Assembly (NCBI GenBank): GCA_031472005.1
Contig: PZJY01000016.1
Coordinates: 1-16,763, forward strand
Origin: Tetracladium setigerum
Lineage: Eukaryota > Ascomycota > Leotiomycetes > Helotiales
Direction: 5' to 3'
DNA: 16,763 nt
The notes under the pieces were generated by a model, which made no database searches, was not told the origin of the DNA, and was given only the letters and a program-made list of their open reading frames with translations. Each line of letters opens with the position of its first letter. Position 1 is the stretch's first letter. Of the stretch, positions 1-9,845 are shown one piece after another. Position numbers and translations under genes: made by a program.

Positions 1-2645
1 CTGCGCCTTTGGCAACAATCTGAGACCAGCATTCTCGCCACAATCTTTGTTCCTGTTGGAAAACTAGTCGTAACATCAGTAATAATGTTCCGAAATGAAT
101 CAGTTTTTTGACTTACATAGAGTTGATCTGTCACGACGTAGGACCCAGCAGGCAGGTAGACAGGTCGCCCGATGGCAGCTCCGACAGAAACTAACAGGTT
201 TAGAGCCACAGTGCTACATTAATATCAGTATTTTTTGCATTCGTTTTGCTGCCTCATTCCTGTCTGTAAGACCTAGCAAGAACTTACTCGTCACTGACAC
301 CGTCCCCTAGATAGTAAGCTTAGATTCGTTGAGGAGTCATCATTACGTACCGAATGCAATGCCTCGAGCAGAGAGAAAGTCCCAAGGATTAAGATTTTCG
401 TACTGTGGTTTCGAGCGTTCGAAATAGCCACCCTGGGGTCACCCATGAGGCTTGCTGTTTTTGGATGTAGAGAGGAAAGAGCTCCACCAGCCTGGTATTT
501 TCCATTTGGACTTGCAGTATCGTATACTCTTCCATCACCCATGATTGAATTGTGGTAGATCCGCCATTTAGAGCCGTGCCAGCGATTGTGTCAATTACAG
601 CGGCACCAACATCTCCAAGACGACATTGTCCAAAGTGATTGAGAAATGCTGCTGCGGATCAGAGCCTTTCGGCGTACTGACTTCGACTCCGATGACGGTA
701 TTCCGGATTTTTGAGTCCAACACCAGAATGGAGCCGCCAATGTAGCTGCCGTTGACTCTGATTCCATAATTGGCATTATTGATGTTAAGCGATTTCCAGG
801 TCCATCCCCAATCCCACAGCATTTCAATGGCAGTTGCCACACCTTCAAAATTGAAATTGCGTGTGGTAAACTGCTGGTTCCCGCCTGAGTATACGTGTTA
901 GTGAGGTCAAACTCAATTAGCATCTAAGCTTACATCGAATTCCTATCGCTCCACCAACAAAGTACAAGTCACTCATGAATCCACCGCTACCATTCTCAGC
1001 AACTAGACCAAATGAGTTAGATAAGCTTATGAGTTGTGAAGGTTCCGTCTTACATATGCCTTGGTGTGCTTTACCCGCTGCCGACGATTGAAGAAAATAT
1101 ACATTCTGAACGCTCGTGGCCTGAGCGACTTGCCAATGAAGACCCGCAACTAAAGATGTGATTGTTAGTAGAAGAAATTAATGAAGCAACAAATGAGCAT
1201 GATCATGGAAACTTACTGTCTGGCATAGTTGCTTTGGTAACATCGATGATGAAATTTCGCATTTGACGCATGAAGTTACTCTAAAAATGTCAGCGCATTC
1301 AAACTAAAATCGAACGAGTACGCTTATACTTGATTAATAAACCACTGACCGCCGCTGGCTTCGTCAATGTACTTGTCTGAAGAGACGACACCTTTTCAGA
1401 ACGTCAGCATTACATTTTGAGAATGGGGTTTGACATAGTTACCCAATCCGATAAAAGAAGGCGCGGCAAGAAGTAATGGAAGATTGTTGGCATCGCCGAT
1501 CATCTGTGTGTTATAGTAGGCTTCGATGGTTGAACTGATAAGATAGGTGCCTACGAGGAGTTAGAATCATTGAGCGTGATCAGAATTAGGCAAGATTCTA
1601 CCTGGTGGGAAATAGACAATAGCACCCTTCACTGTGCTACTACCACAATTTGCGCCACACCTCGAACCTTCAGTCATTGCACGATTAATCGCTGCAGTAT
1701 CGTCCGTTTTTCCGTCTCCAACAGCACCGTAATCACGCACATTGCGAAACACTTTGTAACCGCCGGATCCTCCATAAGGCCATTTCCCTCCCTTCTCGAT
1801 GCTCCCCATCCAGAAAGGAATACCCGCCCGCTTTTCGAGGCCTCGTTTGCCCAGCGACCGCTCGACATGTGCATGAGCAGCAGCAGAAGCATCAGTGAGC
1901 AGTTCAGCATCGGCCTCTGCAACAAGCGCCGCTGCAGCTGCCACAGTATCATTGACTTGAAAGAGATGTGCGTCCAGCGCTCGCTTTCTTTGAGCAGAAT
2001 TAACTGTATCTTTGCTGAAGTAGTCGTTAAGTCGGGGATTATTGAGCCGCTCTAAATTGCGTGCATTTGCTTCCTTCTGCGCTATACGCACAATTTCTCG
2101 AGCCCTTGCCAGTGTGGAATTACCTGAAATAGTGGAGTTTGCGATGAGATTTGGATAGAATGGTGCCTTTGGAGGGCTGGTACGGCAGACCGTGAAGTGA
2201 GATTTTGTGCCTTGGAAGCGTCTCCCTCCCCCTCACGTAAGACCTCTTTCAGCTTGGAGGCCAAGGAGAGGAGTTTTGATAGTTCTGCCGAAGAAGAGTT
2301 GAATTTTGAATCACTCTGTCTGAAATCTAGCACAACACTATCGATGATGGAGGATATCTCATCAGGTTCAGCTATGACTTGGTTGTCTACGTCTGCAAAT
2401 TAGAGATATAAATTGTCTTTGAAGAAGGTCCTTACCAATAGTCTCGACCATCGTCAAATTACTCTCGGGTTGGGGTTGCGTAAGTTGCTCCTCTGAGGTG
2501 ACCTGTTCAGAGGCGGCCTGATCGCATGATGATGTCCCAGGTGAGCATGAGAATGCCTGGCATCAACCCCAGCAGCAACAAAGGAAAGAATGGTAATCAG
2601 AAAAATGCAGAAGGAGGCCCGAAGCCATCCTTTCAGATCCGCCAT
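1..2645 (-). CDS. GH55 exo/endo-beta-1,3-glucanase (partial, frameshifted)
   Basis: Secreted beta-1,3-glucan hydrolase of family GH55, which folds as two pectate-lyase-like beta-helices. The start at 2645 opens a signal peptide (MADLKGWLRASFCIFLITIL...) followed by a His-rich stretch. The first beta-helix signature, RNVRDYGAVGDGKTDD, lies near 1715-1760, followed by VYFPPG/TYLISSTI, IGDANN and WDWGWTWKSLNINNANYGI. The motif FERSKPQYENLNPWDFLSARG is at about 360-425. Introns fitted by splice sites and frame: 2435-2393, 1601-1551, 1442-1392, 1329-1281, 1216-1150, 1053-1003, 933-885, 350-307, 287-191, 116-64. The 3' part, with the second helix and the catalytic acid, is outside the window. One missing base is needed at about 2536-2538, 2210-2232, 613-616, 532-533 and 431-438, mostly G/C runs. 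An extra T is likely at 188-190, and more indels sit at the left edge. I see no in-frame nonsense codon by substitution. Family call is firm; whether the gene is intact in the organism is open. Confidence 0.9.
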
Positions 2646-3711
2646 TGTTTGATCAATATTTTGGAGCAAGAAATGAGTGTGATAAAGTTTGAAGAAACAC
2701 AGCAAGTGGAAAGAAGGCTTATTGATGAACAAAAACAGATTACAGAAAATGCTAGCTTGAGCAGTGTGCAAAATTCGCATTCACAACATAGCGTTTCAAA
2801 TGTCGACCGGTGTGAAGTGGGTAAGTCTAGACGAGATATTTTGAGTTCCACAATAATAGAAACTCCATAATCGAGGCTGCAGGGTGATAGATCTGGAGAC
2901 TACTCCGTGGCCGACAAGAGCATGGGTTCGAGTTCCTGCATACTGCACGGGTGGAGAGCCGGGATGGGTTTGCGCCAAATACCATACTCCGTACTCACGG
3001 TATCTCGTATAGCTGTTGAGCAGATCTCGGAATGATCAAGGTTGTGGAATGGTAACAGTGCTGTGCCTTAGCCATGCTTAGTTTAGTCTTTCAAGCGTTC
3101 CTTGACATTGCTTGTGCCGCACATTTAGGCCTCGAGATGAACGCGCGAATACGGCGAATAGCGTCTTATTTTTGGGCCTCATTTGGAGAGTAACCAAAGA
3201 GGAAGGAGAAGTGATGAAAATGCGCTTTTTTCCAATCGAGCCCCCTTTTAATTGTCAGTCCGAAATCTCCGTGACGCGTGAGCAGAAAGTCGGCAAAGAG
3301 CAATCCGCCGAGTGATTGATGGAATAATAGTTGTCTGCTGTATCTTGACGTAAATTGCAAATAAACTATGAGGTTGTTCTTTACAAGGTAATGGAAGGTA
3401 ATTAAGCAAGTATCTTGAAGTCTTCAGTATGCCAAGAGGTGGCTTCGGAGCTTGTCCCAACTGGGAATAGCTACATTACGGTCCAGACCCAGGTCTAACT
3501 CTTTCCTCGCTTCTAACCGAGCTCACGTGATGCCTTTCCCTTTCGACGCTCCAGTCACTGCCGGGCTCAACAAGCTGCAGTCTCTCGTTTCCCTTATGGC
3601 CATATCAAGATCAAGAGCAAGATCAATCTCACGCTGAACAACAACACCATTGCCCAAATGTACGCTGTCACTACCCGACTAAGTCATCTTAAACCCCTCG
3701 GAATTTGTAAA
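2646..3711. other. Divergent intergenic region between GH55 and 2EXR genes
   Basis: No convincing gene is seen. The GH55 gene reads leftward and the 2EXR gene rightward, so this stretch must hold both promoters. Open frames here are short and have no recognisable protein features. It contains the word TACTCCGTA at 2985-2993, seen again at 4829-4837. It also has a chance-like tRNA B-box resemblance near 2922-2935 (see rejected items). Confidence 0.5.
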
Positions 3712-4400
3712 ATGAACTCCACCCATCTCGAGACTGGCATCAAGACCTTCAACTGCTTTCCGAGTCTCCCTCACGAACTCAGACATCGCATCTGGAGATT
3801 AGCGCATCAGCCACGAGTTTTGAATGTTCTTTTGCACGAACCTACCGGCGACGGTCGTCCACAAAGACTTTCATTTCCAGATGCTGTGCCATCACTTCTT
3901 CATACATGTCGCGAAGCTCGAAACGAGAACGCATATAAAAATCATTTCTAATGGATGGCGAAACTCGCCATCTCTGGGTCAATTTCGAAACAGACACTGT
4001 AAGAATACCCGACATGGCGCTTTCTCTTCTGAGACTCGCAGACAGAGACCAAATTCGGAGGGTGATTGTGGAAGTGCCCATCGTGGAGGACTTTCTCATG
4101 ATTGCCATGGAGACGCTCGTCAGCATGAGATCTTTGGAAGAGGTTACACTACTTTCCGAGGAGGGTTTTCGCTACTGGGGCTTTCAATTGGGAGAAATCA
4201 AACGTCAATTCGAGATTGCTCATGAGGGAACTGAGGGATGGAAATGCCCAAACATCGTCATAGAGGATGCGACAACGAAAGAAATAATGGACATGAGCAA
4301 CTACGGCGAAAAATATTTGGCGGCGAGTGAGCGACCACTCAGTCACGCTGATAATCATGAGGATGATGAGGATTATGAGGGCCAAGCATCAGAAGTATAG
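3712..4400 (+). CDS. 2EXR-domain protein (one-base frameshift)
   Basis: Fungal protein of the 2EXR family, an abundant family without known biochemical function. The N-terminal motif FPSLPHELRHRIWRLA (residues 15-30 from the ATG at 3712) matches the family pattern FPxLPxELRxxIW. LLHTCREARNE and then WVNFETDT follow, the usual second half of the domain. The C-terminal tail is acidic (DNHEDDEDYEG). The frame breaks at the AAAAA run 3937-3941. One more A joins the first frame to the second without a stop, giving about 230 residues. ATG 3658 is an alternative in-frame start, but 3712 begins closer to the domain as in relatives. No intron is needed. It stands alone, and its neighbours give no functional clue. 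Confidence 0.8.
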
Positions 4401-4899
4401 TTGGTGGATTAGCTGAGATGAGAAATTGATCATGCTCGTTCCTCAGTATCACAACTATGACCAATAATTTCGAAAACCTTGGGTCTCTAATTCAAATCCT
4501 GGCCAAAATACAATGTTTCTAATGTTAAGCAGGCAGAAACATTAGGGGTTTTTTCGGATGCCAATTGCCAAAGAATCCACAAACCAGATGACCAGACGCC
4601 CAGACTCTAGAATCTTGGGTGCAGACTCAGTACCATGTCCAGACTCGCAGTGACAGCGCGATCCACAAGTACTGCTGAGTCCAGTCAAATGATTGTGTAG
4701 TATGAATCCAGGCTTCAACATACGGCTTTCCTGTTATCGCATGATGTATGGGAATTCCATGGCTGGCGCTAAGATAGTGTGCATTTATTTCATCCCAATG
4801 ATCGCGCTACTGCATCCGCTGCGGAGTATACTCCGTATGTCCATACTTTTGCCATTGGAGCACCAATTTGCGGCACAAATTACCATTTGAATATGGAAT
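4401..4899. other. Intergenic, no gene seen
   Basis: No coding signature on either strand. It holds a small hairpin (stems 4519-4526 and 4538-4545, 8 bp, 11-nt loop) followed by a T run. It also holds a perfect 14-bp palindrome at 4822-4835. The 3' end of the 2EXR transcript should lie in the first part. Confidence 0.45.
4822..4835. repeat. 14-bp perfect palindrome CGGAGTATACTCCG
   Basis: Fully self-complementary 14-mer, running on into TACTCCGTA at 4829-4837, a word also present at 2985-2993. It could be a small mobile-repeat remnant or a dimeric CGG-type Zn2Cys6 site (CGG inverted, 8-nt spacer). The sequence shows only the symmetry; the binding-site reading is inference. Confidence 0.5.
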
Positions 4900-5184
4900 A
4901 TGCATCCTGGACCCCTGAAACGCAATGCTGGGGTGGTTCCCCGCACCATCCATCATAAGGTATCCGGAGATTATATTCTCAACCCCTACAACTTGCTGTA
5001 CGATACTGAATCGGTAGGAGACCCTTGAATAAGGCAAATGTATCACTCTCGACCTTTCAATGCTCGCTCTGTTCTTGTAGATAGAACTTATTTGGAAACT
5101 CTTCAGTACGACTCCTATCCTCCACTTCAGGGCGATGTCTATGTGATATTGTTTCGACAATTGGCAATTACCGACTGGCTATAA
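4900..5184 (+). pseudogene. Possible broken coding frame, product unknown
   Basis: From the ATG at 4900 a frame runs 95 codons to the TAA at 5182-5184, interrupted only by TGA at 5026-5028. The translation looks protein-like on both sides of the stop (for example SGDYILNPYNLLYDTE before and ARSVLVDRTYLETLQYD after). A CGA or TGG codon mutated to TGA would restore it. I do not recognise a family. The opposite strand is also open here over 4807-5160, so coding on this strand is not proven. No signal peptide or domain is visible. Confidence 0.25.
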
Positions 5185-5311
5185 CTTTTAAGTCAAATTC
5201 TCAAATTTCTCTTGAGAGTCCTTTAGCGATCTAGAGTCTAACAAATCATCAGAAGCCTTTGTTGATATTGCACTTTTTCTTAACGCACCAGATCCAACGC
5301 AAACCGACAAG

Positions 5312-6228
5312 ATGCGACCATCCAGCCTCATTGTTCTTTTGACTCTTCTAGTCACCAACACTTTAGCACTTGTGACATCAGGAGCTTACGAACGGATGTG
5401 GATATGGTATGTCTACCAGCTCGATGCTTTGAATCCTCAGGCTTTACGAAAGATTGCACCAGGCTGTGGTTCAGCAGCGGCTTGCAACTTTGTCAAATTG
5501 AGTAAGTTTTTCTAGGTACCATGCTTTCGAGAAAATTGCAACGCAATAAGTTATGGACACAGCGAGGCCACGACTGACATTGTGCTGTGTAGTGGAACAT
5601 ATTGATGGCGCCCCTCAAGGTTCCTATGCAAATAGACAATACATGCTGCCGCCTGATACATTGACGACGCAGAATCCTGATGTTTTCAGAACAGGAGACA
5701 ACATTTTTCGAAACGCGTGGTCTGCAATCAATCCTATTCCAAATAGAATAGCTCTCAACGCGCGAGGTTACAAAGATATGATTTCGTGGGTTATCTCGAG
5801 GTTCCGTAATTCGAACCTTGTACTAAAACATATGACAGAATCGTTAATCAGGCTACGACAGACGCAAGAGCTGTTGTCGAAACCGCAGGAACTTACGCGA
5901 CGCATCGAGACTTGTTTCAAGGCGCCAAAGATTCAATCGGTTATGTCACTAAATACCGAGTTGGAGGAGTAATGCAAACTATCTACGCAATTTCCGAACC
6001 GCATTCCCAGGAGTGTTCGCGGTCATCGTACCCAATCGCACCTATGGTAACGCTTTGAGCTACCAGGCAACCATAAACCATCCACGGAATAATGGTATTG
6101 CAAACTTGGCTATCAACATGGCTACTTGGGACGCAAATTACAAAAAAACGGCTGCTTATAGAGGACATCAAGTTCCGATCCTAGAATTCCAGGCTGCCGA
6201 GCAATTCTTGGTGAACAATTGCACTTAG
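5312..6228 (+). CDS. Secreted protein of unknown function (two one-base frameshifts)
   Basis: The start at 5312 gives a clear signal peptide (MRPSSLIVLLTLLVTNTLA), then a conserved-looking segment, YERMWIWYVYQLDALNP, and a Cys-containing stretch (APGCGSAAACNF). An intron at 5502-5592 (GTAAGT...TGTAG) joins the exons in frame as KLMEHIDG. Exon 2 needs one extra base at AAAA 5825-5828 and one at AAA 5976-5978. The frames then run through DRIVNQATTDARAVVET, YRVGGVMQNY and FAVIVPNRTYGNALSYQ to the TAG at 6226-6228, giving 275 residues. No catalytic motif, membrane anchor or GPI signal is seen. I believe similar secreted proteins of this size occur in plant-associated ascomycetes, but I cannot name a function. 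A secreted effector-like role is only a guess. Confidence 0.7.
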
Positions 6229-6846
6229 ATAGAAGTAGAGGTTGGCTTGAGAGGTTGAGCTACGTTGTCACGGATAGGTGTCTCGGGCTTAATTAGATGC
6301 TGTATGAGTGGCTTCAGTGTTTTGGGGTTGCTGGAAGATGTATCGAGCTGCCTTGTACAGAAGATGAAAATTAATTGTCCACGTCACTTGTCTTCTGCAT
6401 CTCTATTTTTATTCATATTTTATGTCACCTCGTATATTTCATTATATTCTATTATATTCAGTGCACAGCCGTCTGCTCCATAGTTTCTAACTATAGAAAA
6501 TAGATCTACTCAGTACTTGTCTTTCGCGTCGACTGTTTAAAGGTATCACATGTGGTAATAAATTCATGAACAATTATTTCCAGACAAATTTGATATCCAG
6601 GAGCATGAACACAATTTTGGTGTTTGTTCCGGTGCCCACCTGGTACCTTTTTTGCCAAGAACAAGGGTCTTCAAGAATTCTGGACACAACAAGAAAAAAA
6701 CAAGCGTAGTGTGGAAAGCTTGCGAGAGCTGAGACGCAAAGCTGTTTTTAGCCTCGGGGCAATCTAGCTGTGCCGTGCAGGTGGAGTCTAGAAAAGCTTT
6801 CGGCTCCTTCCGCATTAGATTTAGGGGTTGTTCGTATTCCATCTTA
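6229..6846. other. Intergenic, AT-rich 3' flank
   Basis: No gene seen. The stretch 6395-6465 is T/A-rich with repeated TATATTTC/TATATTC words and probably carries the 3' end of the secreted-protein transcript. Open frames on the minus strand (6564-6923) show no protein features. Confidence 0.4.
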
Positions 6847-7024
6847 CGGAGGTTTAGCGGTGAAGTATTGTACCTTGCTAGTACGCCCCATACAAAGCAC
6901 ATAAACAAACAGGGTATTGCCAAGGGCTCTTTTGCGGTAGCTACGATATAACTATCCGTGCATTTTTTTACCTTACCAGGGTATTTGCACTAGCTAGGTA
7001 CAATACTTTACCGCTGAACCTCCG
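6847..7024. mobile_element. MITE-like element with about 37-bp TIRs and TA duplication
   Basis: The left arm begins CGGAGGTTTAGCGGTGAAGT at 6847 and ends near 6883. Its inverted copy ends at 7024, where the right arm read in reverse starts CGGAGGTTCAGCGGTAAAGT. Both continue as ATTGTACCT(T/A)GCTAGT. Arms agree except for about four bases, three of them transitions. TA flanks both ends (6845-6846 and 7025-7026), the target duplication made by Tc1/mariner-type transposases. The inner ~105 bp has no coding frame. Size, TIRs and TSD fit a non-autonomous Tc1/mariner MITE. No second copy is in the window, so mobility is inferred from structure only. Confidence 0.6.
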
Positions 7025-7690
7025 TAGGTAGATAAGTAACCCTGGCCACCTGGCTAAATATGCATTTAAAAGTGCCTTAAGTATCTTCGTTCTCGCGTAC
7101 ACATGCATGTTCGAGTAAGTACGTGCAGGCTGAACAACGGGTGCATCGCCTGGGGTTTGCATCTTTGGCCATCCACCTGATGAGGACCGTGACTTTGGCA
7201 CGGAGTAATACCGGTAGCTAGAGTGCTCCACCGCACTCATTGTACGTACAACCACTTTTGCCGGTAGACTAAAGATGTACCGGTATGAGAGAGTTTTTCT
7301 GGCATGCTTCAGAAATTGATAGCGATTTCTGATCTCTCTGTGCCACGGTATCACATTGTCAGCCGACGTGTTGAGCTGGCGCTCCAGACGTCTAGGATAT
7401 TATCTTTTCAGCTGCCTGCAACAGTTAGTGGGTAAAGGGTTGGCATTGATTGAGATTGCTGATACGGAATCTGCAGCAAATTCTAATCTCGGACCGAACC
7501 CCAGAGCGTGAAATCATAGTCTACGATTTTTAAAGTCGTTAGCTTGTGTTCGCTTATCGCCTGCCACAAGAAAAGTGTAATACACCCTCTGAAAGTTGCT
7601 CTACTATTCCCTTCTCGCTGCTAAGGACTTCTCGATCCTCATTTATCTTTGCTGTGGTCAGATTTGTATCGACTTGAACCCCGCTCAAGG
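7025..7690. other. Intergenic region upstream of LysM-WSC gene
   Basis: No supported gene. The motif ACCGGTA/GCCGGTA recurs at about 7209, 7260 and 7279. A minus-strand open frame crosses 6968-7354 and runs through the MITE arm, so it is probably not a gene, though a decayed transposase cannot be excluded. The last 150 bp should include the promoter of the LysM-WSC gene. Confidence 0.4.
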
Positions 7691-9635
7691 ATGGGTTTTC
7701 CATCTTTCAAACAGCTGGCATGGCTCTATCTGTGCTCTCTAACGCTACCTCCCCAACAGTAGCTTTACCTGAATCCGAGAACCATCTAGAGAAAAGAGAT
7801 GCGACGCCAAATTTCCCTTACGATAGTGCAACGACCAAATATTGTACGTTTTGGTATGATAATCTCTCTGCCACGACTACATGCCAATCAGTGGCTACGA
7901 CCTATCAAATCACGATGGAAAAATTACTGCGGTGGAATCCTTCACTCAAGATGGTGGGTTCTACTTGTACTGGCTGGGACGTTGTTGTCAGCTATTGTGT
8001 TGAGGCATACTTGGAGCCTCAGAGTTCCACTTTGGCACCTATATCGACATCGACCACAACCACTAAATCTTCTACGAGCTCTGTGCCAACATCAAAGCCA
8101 GTGAAAAATTGGACTGACCTGGGCTGCTACATTGATGCTGAGTCAAGAACCTTGCCGAACCGGTAAGTCACAAGATTCCTTAATTGCGCACTTCAATTGT
8201 CAGCCACAGCTTGTGATGGTTGGATCAATTTCCAGCTTGCTTATGTTTTCTTCAGTTTGTCTCTGAGAAAATGAGGTTTTCCTCTTAATTTACACATGAA
8301 ACTAATGGATCCCTCGAAACAGGATGTACACCCCAGAGGGCCCATCAGGTGACGCCAGCATGACCGTTGAAAAATGCCAGACGGCCTGCTGGGGTGGCAA
8401 TTTCAAGTATGCAGGTCTCGAGACTGGTACAGAATGTCATTGTGGAAATAGCGTTCTCAACGAAAAAGCCGCAGACGGAAACACCACATGCACCAGAGCG
8501 TGTGCTGGCAATTCCAGTCAAAACTGCGGGGAGCTTGGCGGCTCCATGTCTTCCAAGGAAATGCGGCCGAGGAACCGACGACCACAGCAGTGACTACGGC
8601 CACATCTGCTACTCCTACTCCTACTTTACCTGTTACTTGGGTCAATAAAGGCTGCTTTGTAGATGTGTTTACCTCCTGTCGTTAAGAGAACCCTCTACCA
8701 GGCTGTACAGGTACCGGGTGGCTCAGCCGCGATGACAGTGGACGCTTGCCAGAGCGCTTGTTGGGCAGCCGGTTTTGTTCTGGGTATGTTCTCCCTCTAA
8801 GAAATTTTGAATCGATTTGGGCCAAATCCAAAAAGTAGACAAATAGCGCTAATATTCCTGACTTTCAGCTGGCGTCGAAAATTCTAAGGAGTGTTACTGT
8901 GGTTCTGGATTGCGAAACCCTCTTGCCACAGATGCAGCTACTACATGTACCATGAAATGTACTGGAAATGCCAATCAGCTTTGTGGAGGTTCAAATCGTA
9001 TTCAAGTCTATGAGGGACGATCCGGAGCTTTGCAAAGTACGGATACGTGGACTCATCTAGGATGTTACCGAGACTTGGTCAACCCTAGGGCACTCGACAC
9101 TCTACTGCCAGTTTCGAAATTGACAGTTCCGGGTTGCCAGGCCGCAGCCAGCGTCAAAGGCGTGACATATGCTGGAGTGGAAAATGCGAATGAGTGTTGG
9201 GCCGGTAATGTTATCCGAGGGGATTCATACGCTTTGAGCGATTGTAACAAGCCCTGCACTGGAAACACAACCCAAATGTGTGGTGGTGTGAGCCGAATCA
9301 ACATCTATCAGCATGTTCTCACAGTGCCAAAATGGCTTACCATGGGTTGTTACACGACGGGTGCCAAATCCATGACTTTGAATTACCCTGCGGTAGCGGC
9401 CGCCGAGGACAATACGTTGACGATCGACAAATGCAAGTTGGTTTGCTCTGATCGTGGGTACAAGTATGCTGGAGCGACGGCTGGTAAGACGTGTTATTGC
9501 GGCAATGAATTGCAAAGCACTGGTACTTTGGCTCCGGAGGGAATGTCAGGGTGCAATACCGCCTGTGTTGGAAACACGACGGAGACGTGTGGTGGAACGA
9601 ACAGGATGACAGTCTTTCTGCAAGCTTTTCTTTAG
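7691..9635 (+). CDS. Secreted LysM + 4x WSC carbohydrate-binding protein (frameshifted)
   Basis: Extracellular or wall-associated carbohydrate-binding protein. LysM binds chitin/GlcNAc; WSC domains are Cys-rich glycan-binding modules. Order: short leader with a dibasic site (LEKR near 7790-7800), LysM at about 7840-8000 (YCTFWYDN...TTCQSVATTYQIT...LLRWNPSL...GWDVVVSYC), a Ser/Thr linker at 8020-8100, then WSC1 (8110-8570), WSC2 (8630-9025), WSC3 (9050-9310) and WSC4 (9340-9630). Introns: 8163-8322 (joins CGG Arg) and 8784-8868 (joins VLAGV). Corrections needed: one missing G at GGGG 8528-8531, one extra T at TTT 8668-8670. Near the start, ATG 7691 and the downstream frame disagree by one base (TTTT 7696-7699 is a candidate); ATG 7720 is the in-frame alternative with a weaker leader. 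WSC3 lacks two Cys kept in the other three. There is no enzyme domain and no C-terminal anchor. Confidence 0.85.
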
Positions 9636-9845
9636 AAGACCTGTGACGTGCGGTTAATAATTTTAGATATATATCAATCAAGATCATGTTAATGTTGCAA
9701 ACAATTATGGGCGGTGGGAATTCATAAAAACCAGTGCACCATCGGATGTGGTTGTGAAACGGAAGCAAATGTAATCTATAAGATTCTTGCAAGAATAGAA
9801 ATAAAGGTTTGTATAACAGAGAAGATTAGGAGTCTTGAAGAAGAT

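Noticed and set aside
2125..2191. A 60-nt intron in GH55 (GTACCAG...TTTCAG)
   Set aside because: The stretch codes in frame for APFYPNLIANSTISGNSTLA, which fits GH55; a missing base upstream explains the frame change better.
1..2645. Programmed frameshifting as explanation of the GH55 breaks
   Set aside because: Five or more sites in one gene, with the same pattern in unrelated neighbours and no slippery heptamer or pseudoknot seen.
2876..2942. tRNA-like: GGTTCGAGTTCC box with TGCAGG/CCTGCA pairing
   Set aside because: The B-box has one extra base, no anticodon arm folds and the T-stem does not pair. Likely chance.
4519..4545. 8-bp hairpin followed by a T run, like a bacterial terminator
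   Set aside because: The window is fungal and nuclear; such hairpins do not end Pol II transcripts and this one is short.
4807..5160. Minus-strand 117-codon frame opposite the 4900-5184 candidate
   Set aside because: Its translation looks less protein-like than the plus strand, and no domain is visible.
6968..7354. Minus-strand open frame that could be a decayed Tc1/mariner transposase
   Set aside because: It runs through the MITE arm, has no DDE residues I can place, and the resemblance is only impressionistic.
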